A DNA stretch of 64,000 nt, taken from the NCBI GenBank assembly GCA_031841125.1, contig CM063114.1:9734001-9798000 (forward strand), given 5' to 3'. Shown here in pieces: positions 22,180 through 33,839 of this stretch. Origin of the DNA: Acanthococcus lagerstroemiae (taxonomy: Eukaryota; Arthropoda; Insecta; Hemiptera; Eriococcidae). Made by a program: the position numbers and the translations under genes. The first letter of the stretch is position 1. The number at the start of each line of letters is the position of its first letter. The notes below the pieces were generated by a model. The model worked only from the letters and a program-made list of their open reading frames with translations, was not told the origin of the DNA and made no database searches.

Positions 22180-22451
22180 CAAATGTGATGTACCTGGAGG
22201 TGAAATTGTTTCTTGTACGTGAGAAGTGGCTTAGAGCTTAGGTAGCTAGCTCGGTTCCTTGTTCTGTACAGAGGTACGGACCAAGAATAATAAACGAGAT
22301 ACGATGGGTGCTGCAGCCTGTAAATTGCTGACTTTGAGTGATATTGACTTCAATCATAGTCAGTTGGAATGTACACACAGACAGCGGATACCATTCCCAT
22401 AGAATTCCGGTTACCTATTCAGACGCATACCGACGAGGTGGCACCTCCCAG

Positions 22452-22674
22452 CAGGGACGAAAATGAAGGGGTGTGGAGACAGCTTGCCTCCAAGCCTCTG
22501 CTGGAGTTGAGAAATCTTAGTAGACGGATTAAAAGTTGGAAAAATCCAACAAGTCAAAAGGTTTTTTTTTTTAGTCAATACAAACAAATTTTGATGCTTG
22601 GGAATTTTGACTTAAGTCAGTACAGGATTTAACAATTTTTACCCCTCCAGGAATAACTCTCTGCTACGTCCCTG
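22452..22674. mobile_element. CAGGGACG MITE, single internal unit
   Basis: The ends read 'cagggacgaaaatg' and 'gctacgtccctg'. An imperfect 8-bp TSD flanks it ('cctcccag' / 'cctcctgg'), consistent with hAT. Inside is one copy of the 74-bp unit ('gttggaaaaatccaacaagtcaaaagg') that is amplified in the copy at 25883. It was inserted into the 100-bp tandem array. Confidence 0.7.
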
Positions 22675-22984
22675 CCTCCTGGCAACTCCAGTGTATAGCC
22701 AGCGGATATTGTCGTGCAAGAGTTCTGGTTACTTATTCAGAGGCATACCAAAGTGGAGGTCCCTCCCCCTCGGTAACTCGAATTTATAGACAGCTATTAA
22801 CATCCTGCTAGAATTCCGGATACGTATTCAGAAGCATATCGAAGGAAGGGGAGGAGAACCTTCTTCCCGGCAACTCGAATGTATAGACAGCGGATACCAT
22901 CCTGCAAAAGGACCGAAGTGGAGGCCCTCTCGGAAACTTAAATGTATACACAGCAGATACCGTCCAGATCGAATTTTGGTTATA

Positions 22985-23385
22985 AGTCCCACCCTCCCAC
23001 CCGCGCCAGAAAGCTGGCGATATTTGACTGCCCTTACTAACATCCTAACCAACAGAGCAGCTACATGAATCGAGGTGGAAAGATAACGCGCCCTGTAATT
23101 CCGTCAGTTCGATCGAAAAGGTATTACAGTCGCAGGGCGCGTTACCACCAGATCAGAAAGATGTGGTACTATGCGTGTGCACGTTGTAGACAGCTTACTC
23201 AACGTTGTGAAAACACGTGGCTAGTAAGCGAACTGCGGCTGTACGCTCTTCGACATCGAGAAGGAAAACGTGAATAGAACACCTTGAAACCGTGGGGAAA
23301 GCAGTAACAAACTACCCCGACTAACCTTGCCAGGAAAGTCACGCGTGAGAAGCCGCGACCCGCTTATGTCCGGTAACGGGCACGG
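22985..23385 (+). mobile_element. SINE family A copy 5
   Basis: Plus-strand copy starting in a remnant of the tRNA T-arm ('gtcccaccctcccacc') and continuing through the shared body ('gttaccaccagatcagaaag', 'gaaagcagtaacaaactacccc') to 'tccggtaacgggcac'. The head is truncated. It sits inside the 100-bp tandem array. Confidence 0.75.
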
Positions 23386-24107
23386 TACACGTACCGAAGG
23401 GGAGCCCCCTCCTGGCAATTCGAATTGTGTGGATAGCTGATACCATCCTGCTTTAATTCCGATTGCTTACTCAAAGGCACGATGGGAAGGGGGGCGCCTC
23501 TCCCCGGCAACTCGAATGTATGGCTAACGGTACCAGTCCGCTTACTTTTCCAAAGACGTACTGGGGGGGGGTCTTTCCCCGAAGATTGCGTAGTTAATTT
23601 CAGTTGGAAAATTTGAGATTTTTTGAGATTCGAATGAATAAAAAAATCACGAAATATTTCACTCACGTTTGCGGAATTCGAGACTTTCCAGTCGGAAGGT
23701 TTTAGGACCCCCCCCCCTCCGCTATTTCCTTTCGGTATGCCCACGCACCTATCATCGAAATAGCCGGCCACTTGAAGTGAAATTCTGATTTGATTATGAA
23801 ATGTATGAGAATCTCTTTTTCCAAAGTTTGGACGCTATTTGCCCTGTGACAAATCTCGAATCCCTTCCTCTTTCACTGTGTGGAAATAGTTATATGCATA
23901 TTTGTTTACCTGATCTTATTCAAACGCTCTCAATTGAGTCGTGAAGAGTCTGCCCGTGTTTTGAGTTAGTCTGCGAGAGTTCCACGTGAATCCAAAAGAG
24001 TTGAAGTGAATTTGAAGAGGCCTAGAAAAAGTCTTTGGTGGTCTTTCAAGCAGCGTTGAATGCACGTGAAGGAAAACCGTGCCAGTGCCTTGAGATGCTC
24101 GTTGAGC

Positions 24108-24907
24108 CTAGGCCCGTAGCCAGCCATCTGCGGTAGGGGGTGCTGACTGTTTATCGGGGGGGGGGGGGGCTTGAGGATACACATAGTAAGTAATGTGAAG
24201 ATTTCTAAAGGGCAGTGGTGTAGCCACAGGGAAGTGGGCGAAGGGGCGACTGCCCCCAGGCCCCTAAAATTGAATGTTAGTCCTCTAATATCGGCAGTTT
24301 AAAAAAAATACTTCAATTTTCGACTTATTCTCCCTGGAAAATCTTACTTTGCCCCCTCCCCTCCCTAGGGAAAATCCTGATCAAAACTGGTGATTCAACT
24401 TACCGACAACTCATTGAAAAAAAAAAATGAATATATCGAAAAAAGATCAACACTTTTACAACAATCAAATTTCCGAATTTCTGGAAGAAAAAAATTTAAT
24501 TTTTGTGGCCTTTCTAGTTATCAGTTCTCAAACAGCCATTCAGGCATTTAGCCATCGATAGTCAATGTGAACTGGATCGCGAGCCTACAACCGTGCTTGT
24601 GAATATTGTAATGTGACACAAGAAAAAGGCCTGTGTGTCTAAAACTGCTGGGTGGACACTCAGGCCCTTTTCTTGTGACACATTACGTATATAGAATGAC
24701 AAACACACGATTTGTCTATCTTTCAAAGCAAAATCAGTGTTGCCAAGTTTATTAACATTAAAATGTAGTGGAAAGAAACGTTTTGAACAAAACCAGCGAA
24801 AAATATATAAGGAATTCGTTATTTTTACTCTCGAAATTTTGACAGGGGTCTCCGGTAGGCGCTAGGGGGTGCTCAGCACCCCTAGCACCCCTTTGACTAC
24901 GGGCCGG
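24108..24907. mobile_element. hAT-type element, 800 bp, with captured hairpin
   Basis: The ends read 'ctaggcccgtagcc' and 'gactacgggccgg', flanked by a perfect 8-bp TSD 'cgttgagc' (24100-24107 and 24908-24915). It is inserted into the 'gactc' minisatellite. Inside are a G-run (about 24158), a segment starting 'gcagtggtgtagcc' that may be another element's end, and a hairpin at 24608-24686 ('gtaatgtgacacaagaaaaaggcct' and its inverse). No transposase was recognised. Confidence 0.8.
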
Positions 24908-25410
24908 CGTTGAGCACTGTTCTGCATTTACATGAAACTCTTCTAGACGCTTTCAGGGTTCGTTAAGACTTTGTAATATAGTGGAAGTTTTACTGAATTC
25001 TTTCCAGACCTGGTTAAGCTTCTGTAGTAATCGTCACGATTTATTCAGAACTTACTGAGACTCTGCAGAACTCATTTAGCACCCTTGCAGACTGGTTCAC
25101 TGTCCCTTAAACCTTTTCTGGACTAACTGATTGCTTTTCAGACTTCCTTGCAGACCTGTTCAGGATCCCTTAAACATTCTCCGGGTAGTTGATTGCTTTT
25201 AGGCTTCTTGTCGCTCTGTTCAAGACTTTCGAGACGTTCTCAGTTACACTGTAAGCATTTTTTTAAGACTTCGAAGCTTCAGTAAACTCTCTGAGGGTTT
25301 TCGAAACTCGTTCAGAATCCTTCCAGACCTGTGTGAGCTTTCAAACCATATCTAGACTTGTTTATAAATTTTTAAGATTCGAGCATTCTTAGTCTAGACT
25401 TTTCAATAAC
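24908..25410. repeat. Degenerate 'gactc' minisatellite, second block
   Basis: Variants of 'ttcagacttgttaagacttc' continue at 20-30 bp spacing. The block is one with 23930-24107, split by the hAT-type element, and is of the same type as 14795-15250. The interval 25411-25882 holds only short chance frames. Confidence 0.5.
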
Positions 25411-25882
25411 ATCAATATTTAATGGCGAATTCGACCCTCACACACTCTTCCCTTATCCCAGCGTGGCACAATGTTCTGGTTCGGATGAAACTAATATGAA
25501 CATCGTTTTTAGTGACCCCGAAAACTGATGGAACGATAACCACGTTGTATTGATTGATGAATATACCCCACCCCTCGTCCCCTTGTCTCCTAGGTGGTAC
25601 AACTTCCACGGCAGAGTTGTACCGATATTAAGATCGAATGTGACAAACATGATAAATCTATTATACGATACTGTGTTCGTGTAAAATTTGAGTTCCCCGC
25701 CTCCCACATGCCAGAATTTGCAATTTAAGGAATTCAGCGACCCCTGATAGCCCGAAAAGGACATCTGTGTGATGCACTTCATGAAACTTTTGAACTCTCA
25801 TCCCATCACAGGTACCATGATTTCGAATTTATGGCCAAACCATCACAGAAATGGAATTCGGGGACCTCGAAACCTCCACCGA

Positions 25883-26311
25883 CAGGGACGAACCAATGGG
25901 GTCTCCCCCCCGCGCTGTAGAAATTTTTCACACAGCAGTTGGGAAAATTTACCATTTTAGCCAGGCGAGTTGGAAAAACCCAACAAGTCAAAAGGGTCTT
26001 TTTCTTTTGCAATGAATTCTTGGGAATTTTGAGTTGAGTTAGTTGGAAAAATCCAGCAGGTCAAAAGGTGTTTCATTTGTGTTTTGCTTCTTTGATACTT
26101 TGGAATTGAGTTGAGAAATTGGGAAAACCCCACAAGTCAAAAGGTTTTTCTTCTTTTGCATCGAATACTTGGAAATTTTGAGTCGAGTCAGTTGGAAAAA
26201 AAAACAGGTCAAAAGGTTTTTTTTTTGCTTTGATACGTGGGAATTCTGAGTTGAGTCAGTTAGGACTTTCACAATCCCCCCCCCCCCTGGAGAACTCTTT
26301 GGTACATCCTG
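25883..26311. mobile_element. CAGGGACG MITE with expanded internal minisatellite
   Basis: The left end 'cagggacgaacc' matches the copies at 22452 and 44394; the right end is decayed ('ggtacatcctg'). The interior holds four tandem units starting at 25969, 26042, 26118 and 26191 (about 74 bp each), each containing 'gttggaaaaaycc' and 'caggtcaaaaggt'. The sister copies have one unit. No clear TSD. Confidence 0.65.
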
Positions 26312-29011
26312 ATTCGGCGATGCAAGCCAAACGATGTAAAAAGTTGTGATGAAAGGCCATTTATGATGTTGAAAATCGCCCTAAAACACGAATTTCAAAA
26401 TGTGGTGTCTTCAGAGGGGTGGAGACGAGGGACAGGGAGAAAAAATCTCGAGGATCGGTAAATAGAGATGTGTTGGAACAAGTCTGGGAGAGATTTGCAT
26501 TCGAGTCGATGAGACCACAAAAATGTTGAAAATTATCTGTTTTGTACAGTAAGAGCTGCGCTGAAGCATTGCATTTATGGACTCATTTTTGACTCCTCGT
26601 TTCGGGAGGGGGGGGGGGGTGCAAAAAGTTGCAAGATACTATTTTTGCACTACGACGTACAATCGAGAAGTTCTTGAGTTGAAACTGAAGGAGACACTCA
26701 TGACCCCGTGGTGGCCTCAACGTCAGGTCCGGGTAGGCAGCTTCAATTTGTTCCTTTTGGTTTTAGCTACAACTAGTCCAAGTGGCACTTTTGCATCAAA
26801 AAATGCCTGGCTCCCTCGTTATGCCCTTTCCCAGTTGGGTATTCTCGGCAGCGCCGCGAGTTCAGTCAACTCGAATTCGTATTAGCTCGCTCTCCAGAGT
26901 CTAGAGGACAGGTCGAGGACTAGCGGTAAGATTTATTTTCGCGCAGCAGAAACGACTGCTGTTCAACCCCCCTCCTTTTCCTCGTCGTTACATGGATTCG
27001 AAAATACCTCTAGTGTTTTCTCCATCGACAGGATGCGTGGTCGCTGGAAAGTTCATAGTTTTTCTTTCTTTACGGTGTGTAGTGGTATCGATTTATAAGT
27101 TCCTCTCAATCGTGTCCTCGGCCTCGACGGAAGGGGGAACGTTTTTTTGCGCCAGCCGCCGAGTCCAAAGCCGGCGGTTTTTACTTTCGGCTTGTAAATT
27201 ACAGAAATAAAGTTCGCTTCAGTTCGCCCTGGCGCGAATTTGCGAAGTCGAATTGGAATACGATCGCAAATATCGTCGTTCGGCTTCTACGTCATTAACA
27301 AGATTTATTTTATTCGGTGTGTGGCCTATCGATGTTACCACCGTCGTTTACAATAGCGATATTGGGTCCAGACATTCCACGAAAATGATTCATCCGACCG
27401 CATTAAAATCTTCTCTTTCTAGGAACATTGCTTTTTTTTTTTTTTTTTTTTTTGTTTGTTTGTTTGTTTGCAGCGCCGGTGTGAAAATCCACCGACGACT
27501 GGGTTCAAAAAATGTTTCTTAAGTCGTGTTTCTGAAAGGAGGTTAACCTGAACCAGAGAGATTTATGCTGTCGAGGGGGACGGAAACTGTATACGCGGTC
27601 GTAAATTATCAAAATATCTATCATGGTCGCTGCTGGTACATAAATATAGTGATTCATTAATAAGCCCGTTTTTCTCTTTGTTGGCGTTAATTAAGCGCTT
27701 CGATTGGCGGCAACTGTACCTGGAAATTTTCGCCTCCTGAGATCATAAGACTGGCCCGTCTTGGTCGGGTTTGCATGGCGGAGAGTCGCAGCTCGGGATC
27801 GTATCGGCGATCCTCATCGTCTAGATTTTGTAAAAACGCCGTCACCAATGTTTAACTGAGTTTTTTTTGTTTTTGTTTCAGATGTGGGTTGTTTGAGCTA
27901 CAATGGTCGATGGCTGGGATTTTGCCGAACGGTTAATTTTTTCTTTGGTTATCTAGCTGTATGAATGAATAATAGTCATAAAGCTAGGTTACCGAAGTTA
28001 AAAATAGCGTCATTGTGGCAATCGAAGGATTATTGATGATGTCGGATTAGCGTATACATTATTTGTACACCTGTATTAGATTTAGTCATGTAGCTCTTGA
28101 GAATGTGTAGTGGACCCGCCATTTGTAACTGGTTTGATTTCGCGTGAAGAGCCCATCAGTGACTCAGTCAAAGTAATATCAACTTGACTTAGCGGGGTTG
28201 GATTTACAGTGAACAAGATAGGCAACGTTTTAGGGGCAGAAAATTTTTCTTAATCCTTTTCCCCCCGTTTATTGTGAGAAAGACAGAAAAGGAAAATTGT
28301 GCTGTCCACCTTATTTTTCATGATTATTCTGTTTTAGTAACCATCTTGTCAAACCGTCAATAATAGTCATTGCAGAGCATATTTTAAGCAAGTTTTACTG
28401 GGCGGCACTAATAATCATAAGTGACAATTTTTTCTTGTGGCATATTTTGCTACATACATAATGCTTCTTTTCCTGAAATACCTTTACTAATTTTTCTTAC
28501 ACCCCTCCCCCCTCTTCCTACAACTAAACCAATTTTTAGTGATAAAATACCGTTCAATTTCAATGTTGACATCATGACCAGAGCGTTTTATTTAAATTTT
28601 AATCAATTAAATCAAAGTAGAAGCAATAAAAACAAGTAATAACTCCAGTACTGTATTGAAAGTGATATTTGTTTCAATATTTTTTCAGAACAAGAAAAAA
28701 AAAGAGAAAAAAAGTAACTCATTTAACCAAATTTGGCTTCAGTAATTCAGTACTATCATAATAAAAGCACCAAAATAAAATTAAAATCTATAAACTGTAA
28801 ACAGAATTTACCACAATGAAAATAACATCGTACAAAAACTAACAACAAATATAACTTTTTAAAAATTTAGGCTTATCACTAAAAAAATATATATATTAAT
28901 AATAATCAAATAAGAACTATGACCAAATTTGGTTTTAGTACTATAGTGAAAGTAACATCTGCGGTTGATTTTCTTCGACATATTGTAGATTTGTAGTGTG
29001 ATAACACAGCT
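26312..29011. other. Unique-looking sequence, CpG-rich at 26.9-27.9 kb
   Basis: No gene or repeat family was recognised. The part 26900-27900 is rich in CpG and contains a T-run of about 21 followed by 'gtttgtttgtttg' near 27430. The 102- and 89-residue frames here show no domain. From 27.9 to 29.0 kb the sequence is AT-rich. Confidence 0.35.
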
Positions 29012-29125
29012 CAGGGATGGCAAACGAAACCGTTTTTTTTTTTTCGTTTCGTTATTTCGTTTCGATATTTTTGACAAAAATCAATCGTTATTTCGTTATT
29101 TCGTTTCGTTTGTTTGCCATCCCTG
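29012..29125. mobile_element. Palindromic MITE CAGGGATGGCAAACG, copy 1
   Basis: Begins 'cagggatggcaaacgaaac' and ends with the inverse 'gtttgccatccctg'; the interior is 'tttcgttatttcg' repeats. It can fold as one hairpin. No 8-bp TSD was found. Confidence 0.7.
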
Positions 29126-29277
29126 CTATTTACTTAACTCACCCTAACTCAACTCACCCGGGAAAAGAAATGAAATTTCGATTACAGTAGGCTCGGCTAC
29201 TAGTACCCGACCCTAGAAAGTGGGTGCAATAGGCTCGGCTACTAGTAGCCCATCCTAAAAATCACAAATCAGAAAAC

Positions 29278-29397
29278 TAGGGATGGCAAACGAAACGTTT
29301 ATTTTTTCGTTTCGTTATTTCGTTTCAATATTTTAGACAAAAATCAATCGTTATTTCGTTGTTTCGTTATTTCGTTTTGTTTCGTTTGCCATCCCTG
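29278..29397. mobile_element. Palindromic MITE, copy 2
   Basis: Aligns end to end with 29012-29125, with the left end changed to 'tagggatgg'. Between the two copies a 20-bp phrase 'aggctcggctactagta' is itself repeated twice. No TSD was found. Confidence 0.7.
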
Positions 29398-29543
29398 CAG
29401 CACAGGGGTAACACTTGACACAGTAACACGAAAAAATAACTGGTAGATTGAAAGAACTGCGACACACATCACTTAAGATTTTCAGTAAATATCTACACTC
29501 AGTACATCGTACAGACTAGAAAGGAAAATTTAAACTACTTATA

Positions 29544-30523
29544 TAAGGTGCAGTGGGGTAATTGCAAAATTGGGGTAATTGCAAAATCAGCTGTTCGACG
29601 CAAAGAAACATAATATCTGACCGTGCCATCTATTGGTACATTAAGGCACATCTATTACTTATATACTCACCCGGCCTGAACAATATCAGTGCGCTCGTTT
29701 ATTCTGTGGAAATGTTTTTATCATCACATGTCAAAATCACTCCTAAGTGAAGTGGAGGTAGTTGTTTTTCAAAACGGCCGAAAGTGTATCCTGTGAAATT
29801 TTTTCGAAAAGATATTTATCTGTTAATTATCACAAAAGATTCAAGTTTAAGGTAAGACCATTGATTTTAAAAAATTTTAATTACATTGGCGGAAATATGG
29901 GTTTTTGCATTTACCCCAAGGAAAAGTCATGCTGGGGCAATTGCAAAATACGTACAATTTTGCATTTACCCCAACAATTTTTTAAATGTATTTTAGGTGT
30001 AAAATGGTCCAAAAATACCAAAAACAGAATACAGCACCACTATAATACAATGAGAAGCATATGTAAGAGGCATTAAAGACCTTAAAAGAAAGCCATCGCT
30101 CAATTAAGGAGACTTTAAATTCGAATTTTTTTTTCACTCCACTGAAAAATTTCTTCTCAAGTAGATAACTCCTAGAAATTTTGACCGAATAAAGCTTATA
30201 AATAGATCAAAAGTTGGTAAATTTTATGTAGAATACTGTGAGATGATCAAAACTGCAAAAAAATAAGGCCTCGCAAAAATAATGTACGATTTTGCATTTA
30301 CCCCATGATGGGGTAAATGCAAAAACGTGATTGAAAAGTTTTAAAGTTCCATTTTTCCAAAAAGTTGTGAATTTATTGGTACAAAATTTTCTCCACTAAA
30401 AGGGAACCCTTCAAAGTATGTGTGACAGAAATTTGATGTTGATTGGTGCCATAGAGCGGTCACAGTGAGTCGGCAAAGTGTCACTAATCAAAAAGTTGTT
30501 TGCAATTACCCCACTGCACCTTA
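29544..30523. mobile_element. 980-bp inverted-repeat element, 'ggggtaattgcaaaa' type
   Basis: The ends are a near-perfect 25-bp inverted repeat, 'taaggtgcagtggggtaatt' at the left and 'aattaccccactgcacctta' at the right. They are flanked by 'ata' on both sides, which may reflect a TSD. The words 'tttgcatttacccca' and inverse occur repeatedly inside, including a palindrome at about 30291-30323. A 104-residue frame (29762-30076) shows no domain. The superfamily is not determined. Confidence 0.7.
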
Positions 30524-31140
30524 ATAAAATAAAATATGGTTGGGGGGAAAAAAGTGAGTATTTTTTATTTTCAAGAGTTATGTTATTAACTAAGCAGATT
30601 TTTTGGTTTAGTGATGTGTGTTATCGACATTATGGTACTGGATGACAATCGTACTTTACTGCGCGGCACTAATTCGCCACTAGGCGGCACTAGTGCCGCC
30701 CACTTTGTATGTTATTTTATGGCCTGAGTCATTGAATAACTGTTAACTGAAGGAAACATGTAACCATAACCGTAACAATCACTAAATGGCATTGCTAAAC
30801 CACAACTTGACCGTAATCGTTCACTGTGTGAATCACATAACGTAATTCTGTGTAGCGTATGTAGCAGATGCTACACATAATAAGATTTTTTGCTATCCAT
30901 GAAATTTTCAAAATAAAAACCAACAAAAAACACCAAACAACAACATTAAATTAATACTTTTTAATTTATTACTGAACTTGAATTTTTTTGTATTATGCTA
31001 CACATGGGAGAAATCTAGGTTGCCGCCCCTGGTAACTATAACAAAGTTAGATGTCAGACAAGTAGCCTTGTTATTGAGGAGGTTCGACAAGAAAGCACGC
31101 ATCTTGACCCTCGACAGTCTTAAACAATTGATAATTTTAA
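30524..31140. other. No gene recognised
   Basis: AT-rich. The phrase 'gcggcactaat' near 30660 also occurs near 28400, hinting at an old paired terminus, but no element could be bounded. Confidence 0.3.
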
Positions 31141-31144
31141 ATGG

Positions 31145-32900
31145 AAATTAATAAATGACACTATTTTATTTTATTTAAAACCCGACAGGGGTATGAACAA
31201 GCGACACAAAACGTAACAGTTCAACAATTCAGCAAAATACGAGTTCGGATGTTTTGTGGAGTAGGTCGCTAACCTTCTCTGTCCACCCGAATCCGGGTAT
31301 AGGCCTCCACCGTGAGTGTCCATTTTTTCCTGTCCCTAGCCATTCTTTGCCAGAGCAGTCCAAAGTTCTTGCACATCAGGTCCCTCCATCGGATAGGGGG
31401 TCTGCCCTTGTTCCGTTTCCTGTTCCAAGGGGTCCACTCCTCTACTTTCTTGACCCATTTCTCTTTGCCTCTAACTAGGCGCCCAGCGTAACTTAATTTG
31501 AGCCTAACTGTCGCTGAGCCGACGTTCTTGCGGCCTTAGTTAAACCTCTGATTTTGGCTAAACTGACCTTGTCCCGCAACCTTATATTCAGAATGCTTCT
31601 CAGCATCCTGTTATAAGTAGTTACTAGCCTTCTAAACAAGAACTGGTATACTAACTATTTCATCACTCAATGTCTCTGTGGACACGGAAATTTTGGACAA
31701 TATTTGGAACGGTTCAAAATAACAGACTGTCGGGAATGTCATCTATGTGGCTCTGGTGTGGAGGAGGATGTGCTTCATACCCTACTGAAATGTGACTTCT
31801 TTATGAAACTACGTACGGAAATGGCTATCAGATCTGGCACCAACAAAATATAATTTAACGATTAAAATATTTCTGGATTATCTGCACAGGGTTATGAAAA
31901 TAAAACCAGAGTATAATAGTTAAGATTAACCAAAATAGAACTAATTAATTTCATTTATAGACTAGATAATTAAGCAATTAATATTAACCGTAATAATAAC
32001 TTAGTGCAACGGACTGGGCTAAGACATGTGTCAATCCCGCCTCCACCTAAGATGTTAATCTTTGTAAAAAGTAATAAAATAATATGTATAATAAAAAAAA
32101 AAAAAATAGCCTTCTCAACTGTCGATGGGTTAACGACCAGGTCTGCGCCCCATACATCAGTACCGGAATTACGCAAGACTCCAAGATTCTAATTTTTGTG
32201 GGGAGCTTAATTTTACTTTTAAGTATATTTTTGTAAGACCAGAATTTCTTCCAGGCGTTTGCAATTCGAATACTAATTTCTTTTTCCATTTTATTTTTTA
32301 GAGAGATTGTTTGGCCTAAGTATTTATATTCCGTGACTGTTTCGATTGCCTGCCCCTCTAGGATAAGGTCCACCCGCTCGGTTTCCGACATCAGTTTTGA
32401 TTTTGATATATTTATCGATAGACCAACTTTCTTGCTGGCTGAACATAGCTCGTCCGCCATACTTTTCAGCTCTTCAGTATTTTCATCAATTAATACCACA
32501 TCGTCTGCGAAGCGGAGGTTGTTGAGCCAGCATCCGTTAATTTTGATACCCCTGCCCTCCCAATGAAGCTCCCTAAATACTTACTCCAGCACGCTATTGA
32601 ACAAGTTGGGCGAGAGGGGATCCCCCTGTTTCACTCCCTTCCCCAGGGTAAAACTTTATCCTTCGGTATCGAGTTTTACGTATGCATTTGATTTTGAGTA
32701 TAAATGAGAAAGTGTTTTTATAATTTCACTTTCCACCCCTTGTTTACTCAAGGCTCTCCATACCGCCGAATGGTGCACGGAGTCATACAACAGCATAAAA
32801 CACAGTCGGATGAGATTGTGTATGATTGGAGCTATATTTTGAATGCTGAATAGGATGGCGTTAACCATTTTTCTTAGAACCACTCGCGTTTTCCATGTTC
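31145..32900 (-). pseudogene. RTE-clade LINE, 5'-truncated, interrupted
   Basis: On the minus strand this codes for the second half of a non-LTR reverse transcriptase. DSVHHSAVWRALSKQGVESE lies at about 32790-32730, then LRFADDVVLIDENTEELKSM at about 32520-32460 (FADD catalytic motif), then VTEYKYLGQTISLKNKMEKE and PVLMYGAQTWSLTHRQLRRL down to 32107. The frame stops there because of an inserted LINE. Beyond it (31624 downward) the frame resumes with NRMLRSILNIRLRDKV, then WVKKVEEWTPWNRKRNKGRP and RWRDLMCKNFGLLWQRMARD, the usual RTE carboxy-terminal region. The 3' end is 'attttattttattt' (reversed) near 31165. The endonuclease domain and the start of the RT are missing, and a frameshift lies near 32650. 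Confidence 0.85.
31638..32106 (+). pseudogene. 5'-truncated R1/I-like LINE tail inserted in the RTE
   Basis: The plus strand encodes a LINE carboxy terminus: NYFITQCLCGHGNFGQYLER, then DCRECHLCGSGVEEDVLHTL and LKCDF, a cysteine/histidine-type motif typical of R1/I-related ORF2. After a frameshift near 31845 comes FLDYLHRVMKIKPEYNS. An untranslated tail follows, ending in a run of 15 A (to 32106). Flanking direct repeats 'tagccttctaaac' (31625-31637) and 'tagccttctcaac' (32107-32119) are a 12/13 TSD. The copy is dead on arrival: all upstream domains are lost. Confidence 0.85.
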
Positions 32901-33566
32901 GAAATTAAAATCATATCCACATTTTCACCTTTCATTCCTTTTTGTCGTCTGTTACTAGCTACACTGATACTGATAACAATACTGAATAACAATCAACAAT
33001 TGGACGCTATTTAACAAAAGGGAACTAACCCACAAAGTCCGCTTTTTGAGAACACGTGATTCGAAGTTCAAGAGCCATGTAGAAACTATATATTGCATTG
33101 CGTTTACTGCTAAGCTTTTTTCAACGTAAGTACACATTTTTGAATCGGGGGCCCAATTTTGAAAAATTCTTCATTTTAAGCTCTTTCCAACGTTGCTAAT
33201 AACTCATTTTGTTTACAAATGTGGCAATGTGGGTTAATTCCCTTTTGTTAAACAGCGTCCAATTGGGATGTTAACCTTGCCTAGGTAGCGCTAGTGTAAC
33301 ACACTAACACAAACTAAGTAATACTCAACACATTGGATACGTCTCGGGGATTATTTCAGCTTCCCTATTCTGCTATGTCCCCTTGCTGTCGGTACTTTCG
33401 GTTAACTTCCCAATGTTATACGCATATGATTGTTTCATAAATGGTATCATAATTATTGTCTTGATGGTATTGAAATTCGCAATTAAGGTAGGAGATAGGG
33501 GCGGGGGGGGGGTGAACTATGACCAAAAAATTAACATCTGTATTAAATTCCTCGTTGAAAATACTT
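32901..33566. other. No gene recognised
   Basis: AT-rich. A G-run lies at about 33500. Confidence 0.25.
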
Positions 33567-33773
33567 ACCGTAAAGTACAGTAACTTGGGACAGATGTTAC
33601 ATTTTTTGTGTAAGCCACAGTAACACTGGTTGGTTACCCGCTAGCCCACTAGCGCTCTGAGAGAAAAGTGATTGCGTTCTACACTGTGTAGAGCGCTAGC
33701 GGGTACCCAACCCGTGTTACCGTGGCTTACACAAAAAATGTAATATCTGTCCCAAGTTACCGTACTTTACAGT
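33567..33773. mobile_element. 207-bp foldback MITE with about 85-bp arms
   Basis: The arms run from 'accgtaaagtacagtaactt' inward through 'gggacagatgttacatttttt' and 'gtgtaagccac' to 'gggtacccgctag', and are repeated inverted to 33773 with only a few mismatches. The loop is about 30 bp. The target-site duplication is unclear. Confidence 0.8.
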
Positions 33774-33839
33774 AGGTGTAAAGTCACACATTCTCATGTC
33801 ATTGTTGTTTTTTTAAAATCTCAAATTGTTGTGATCTGT

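Larger units (their letters stand above)
22360..23570. repeat. About 100-bp tandem array, interrupted twice
   Basis: Units run 'ggcaactcgaatgtatagacagcggataccatcctgc' (in degenerate form), then 'aattccggttacttattcagaggcata', then a purine-rich stretch. Parts of at least six units are visible. The array is interrupted by a MITE (22452-22674) and by SINE A (about 22985-23385), and the unit sequence resumes after each. Confidence 0.7.
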
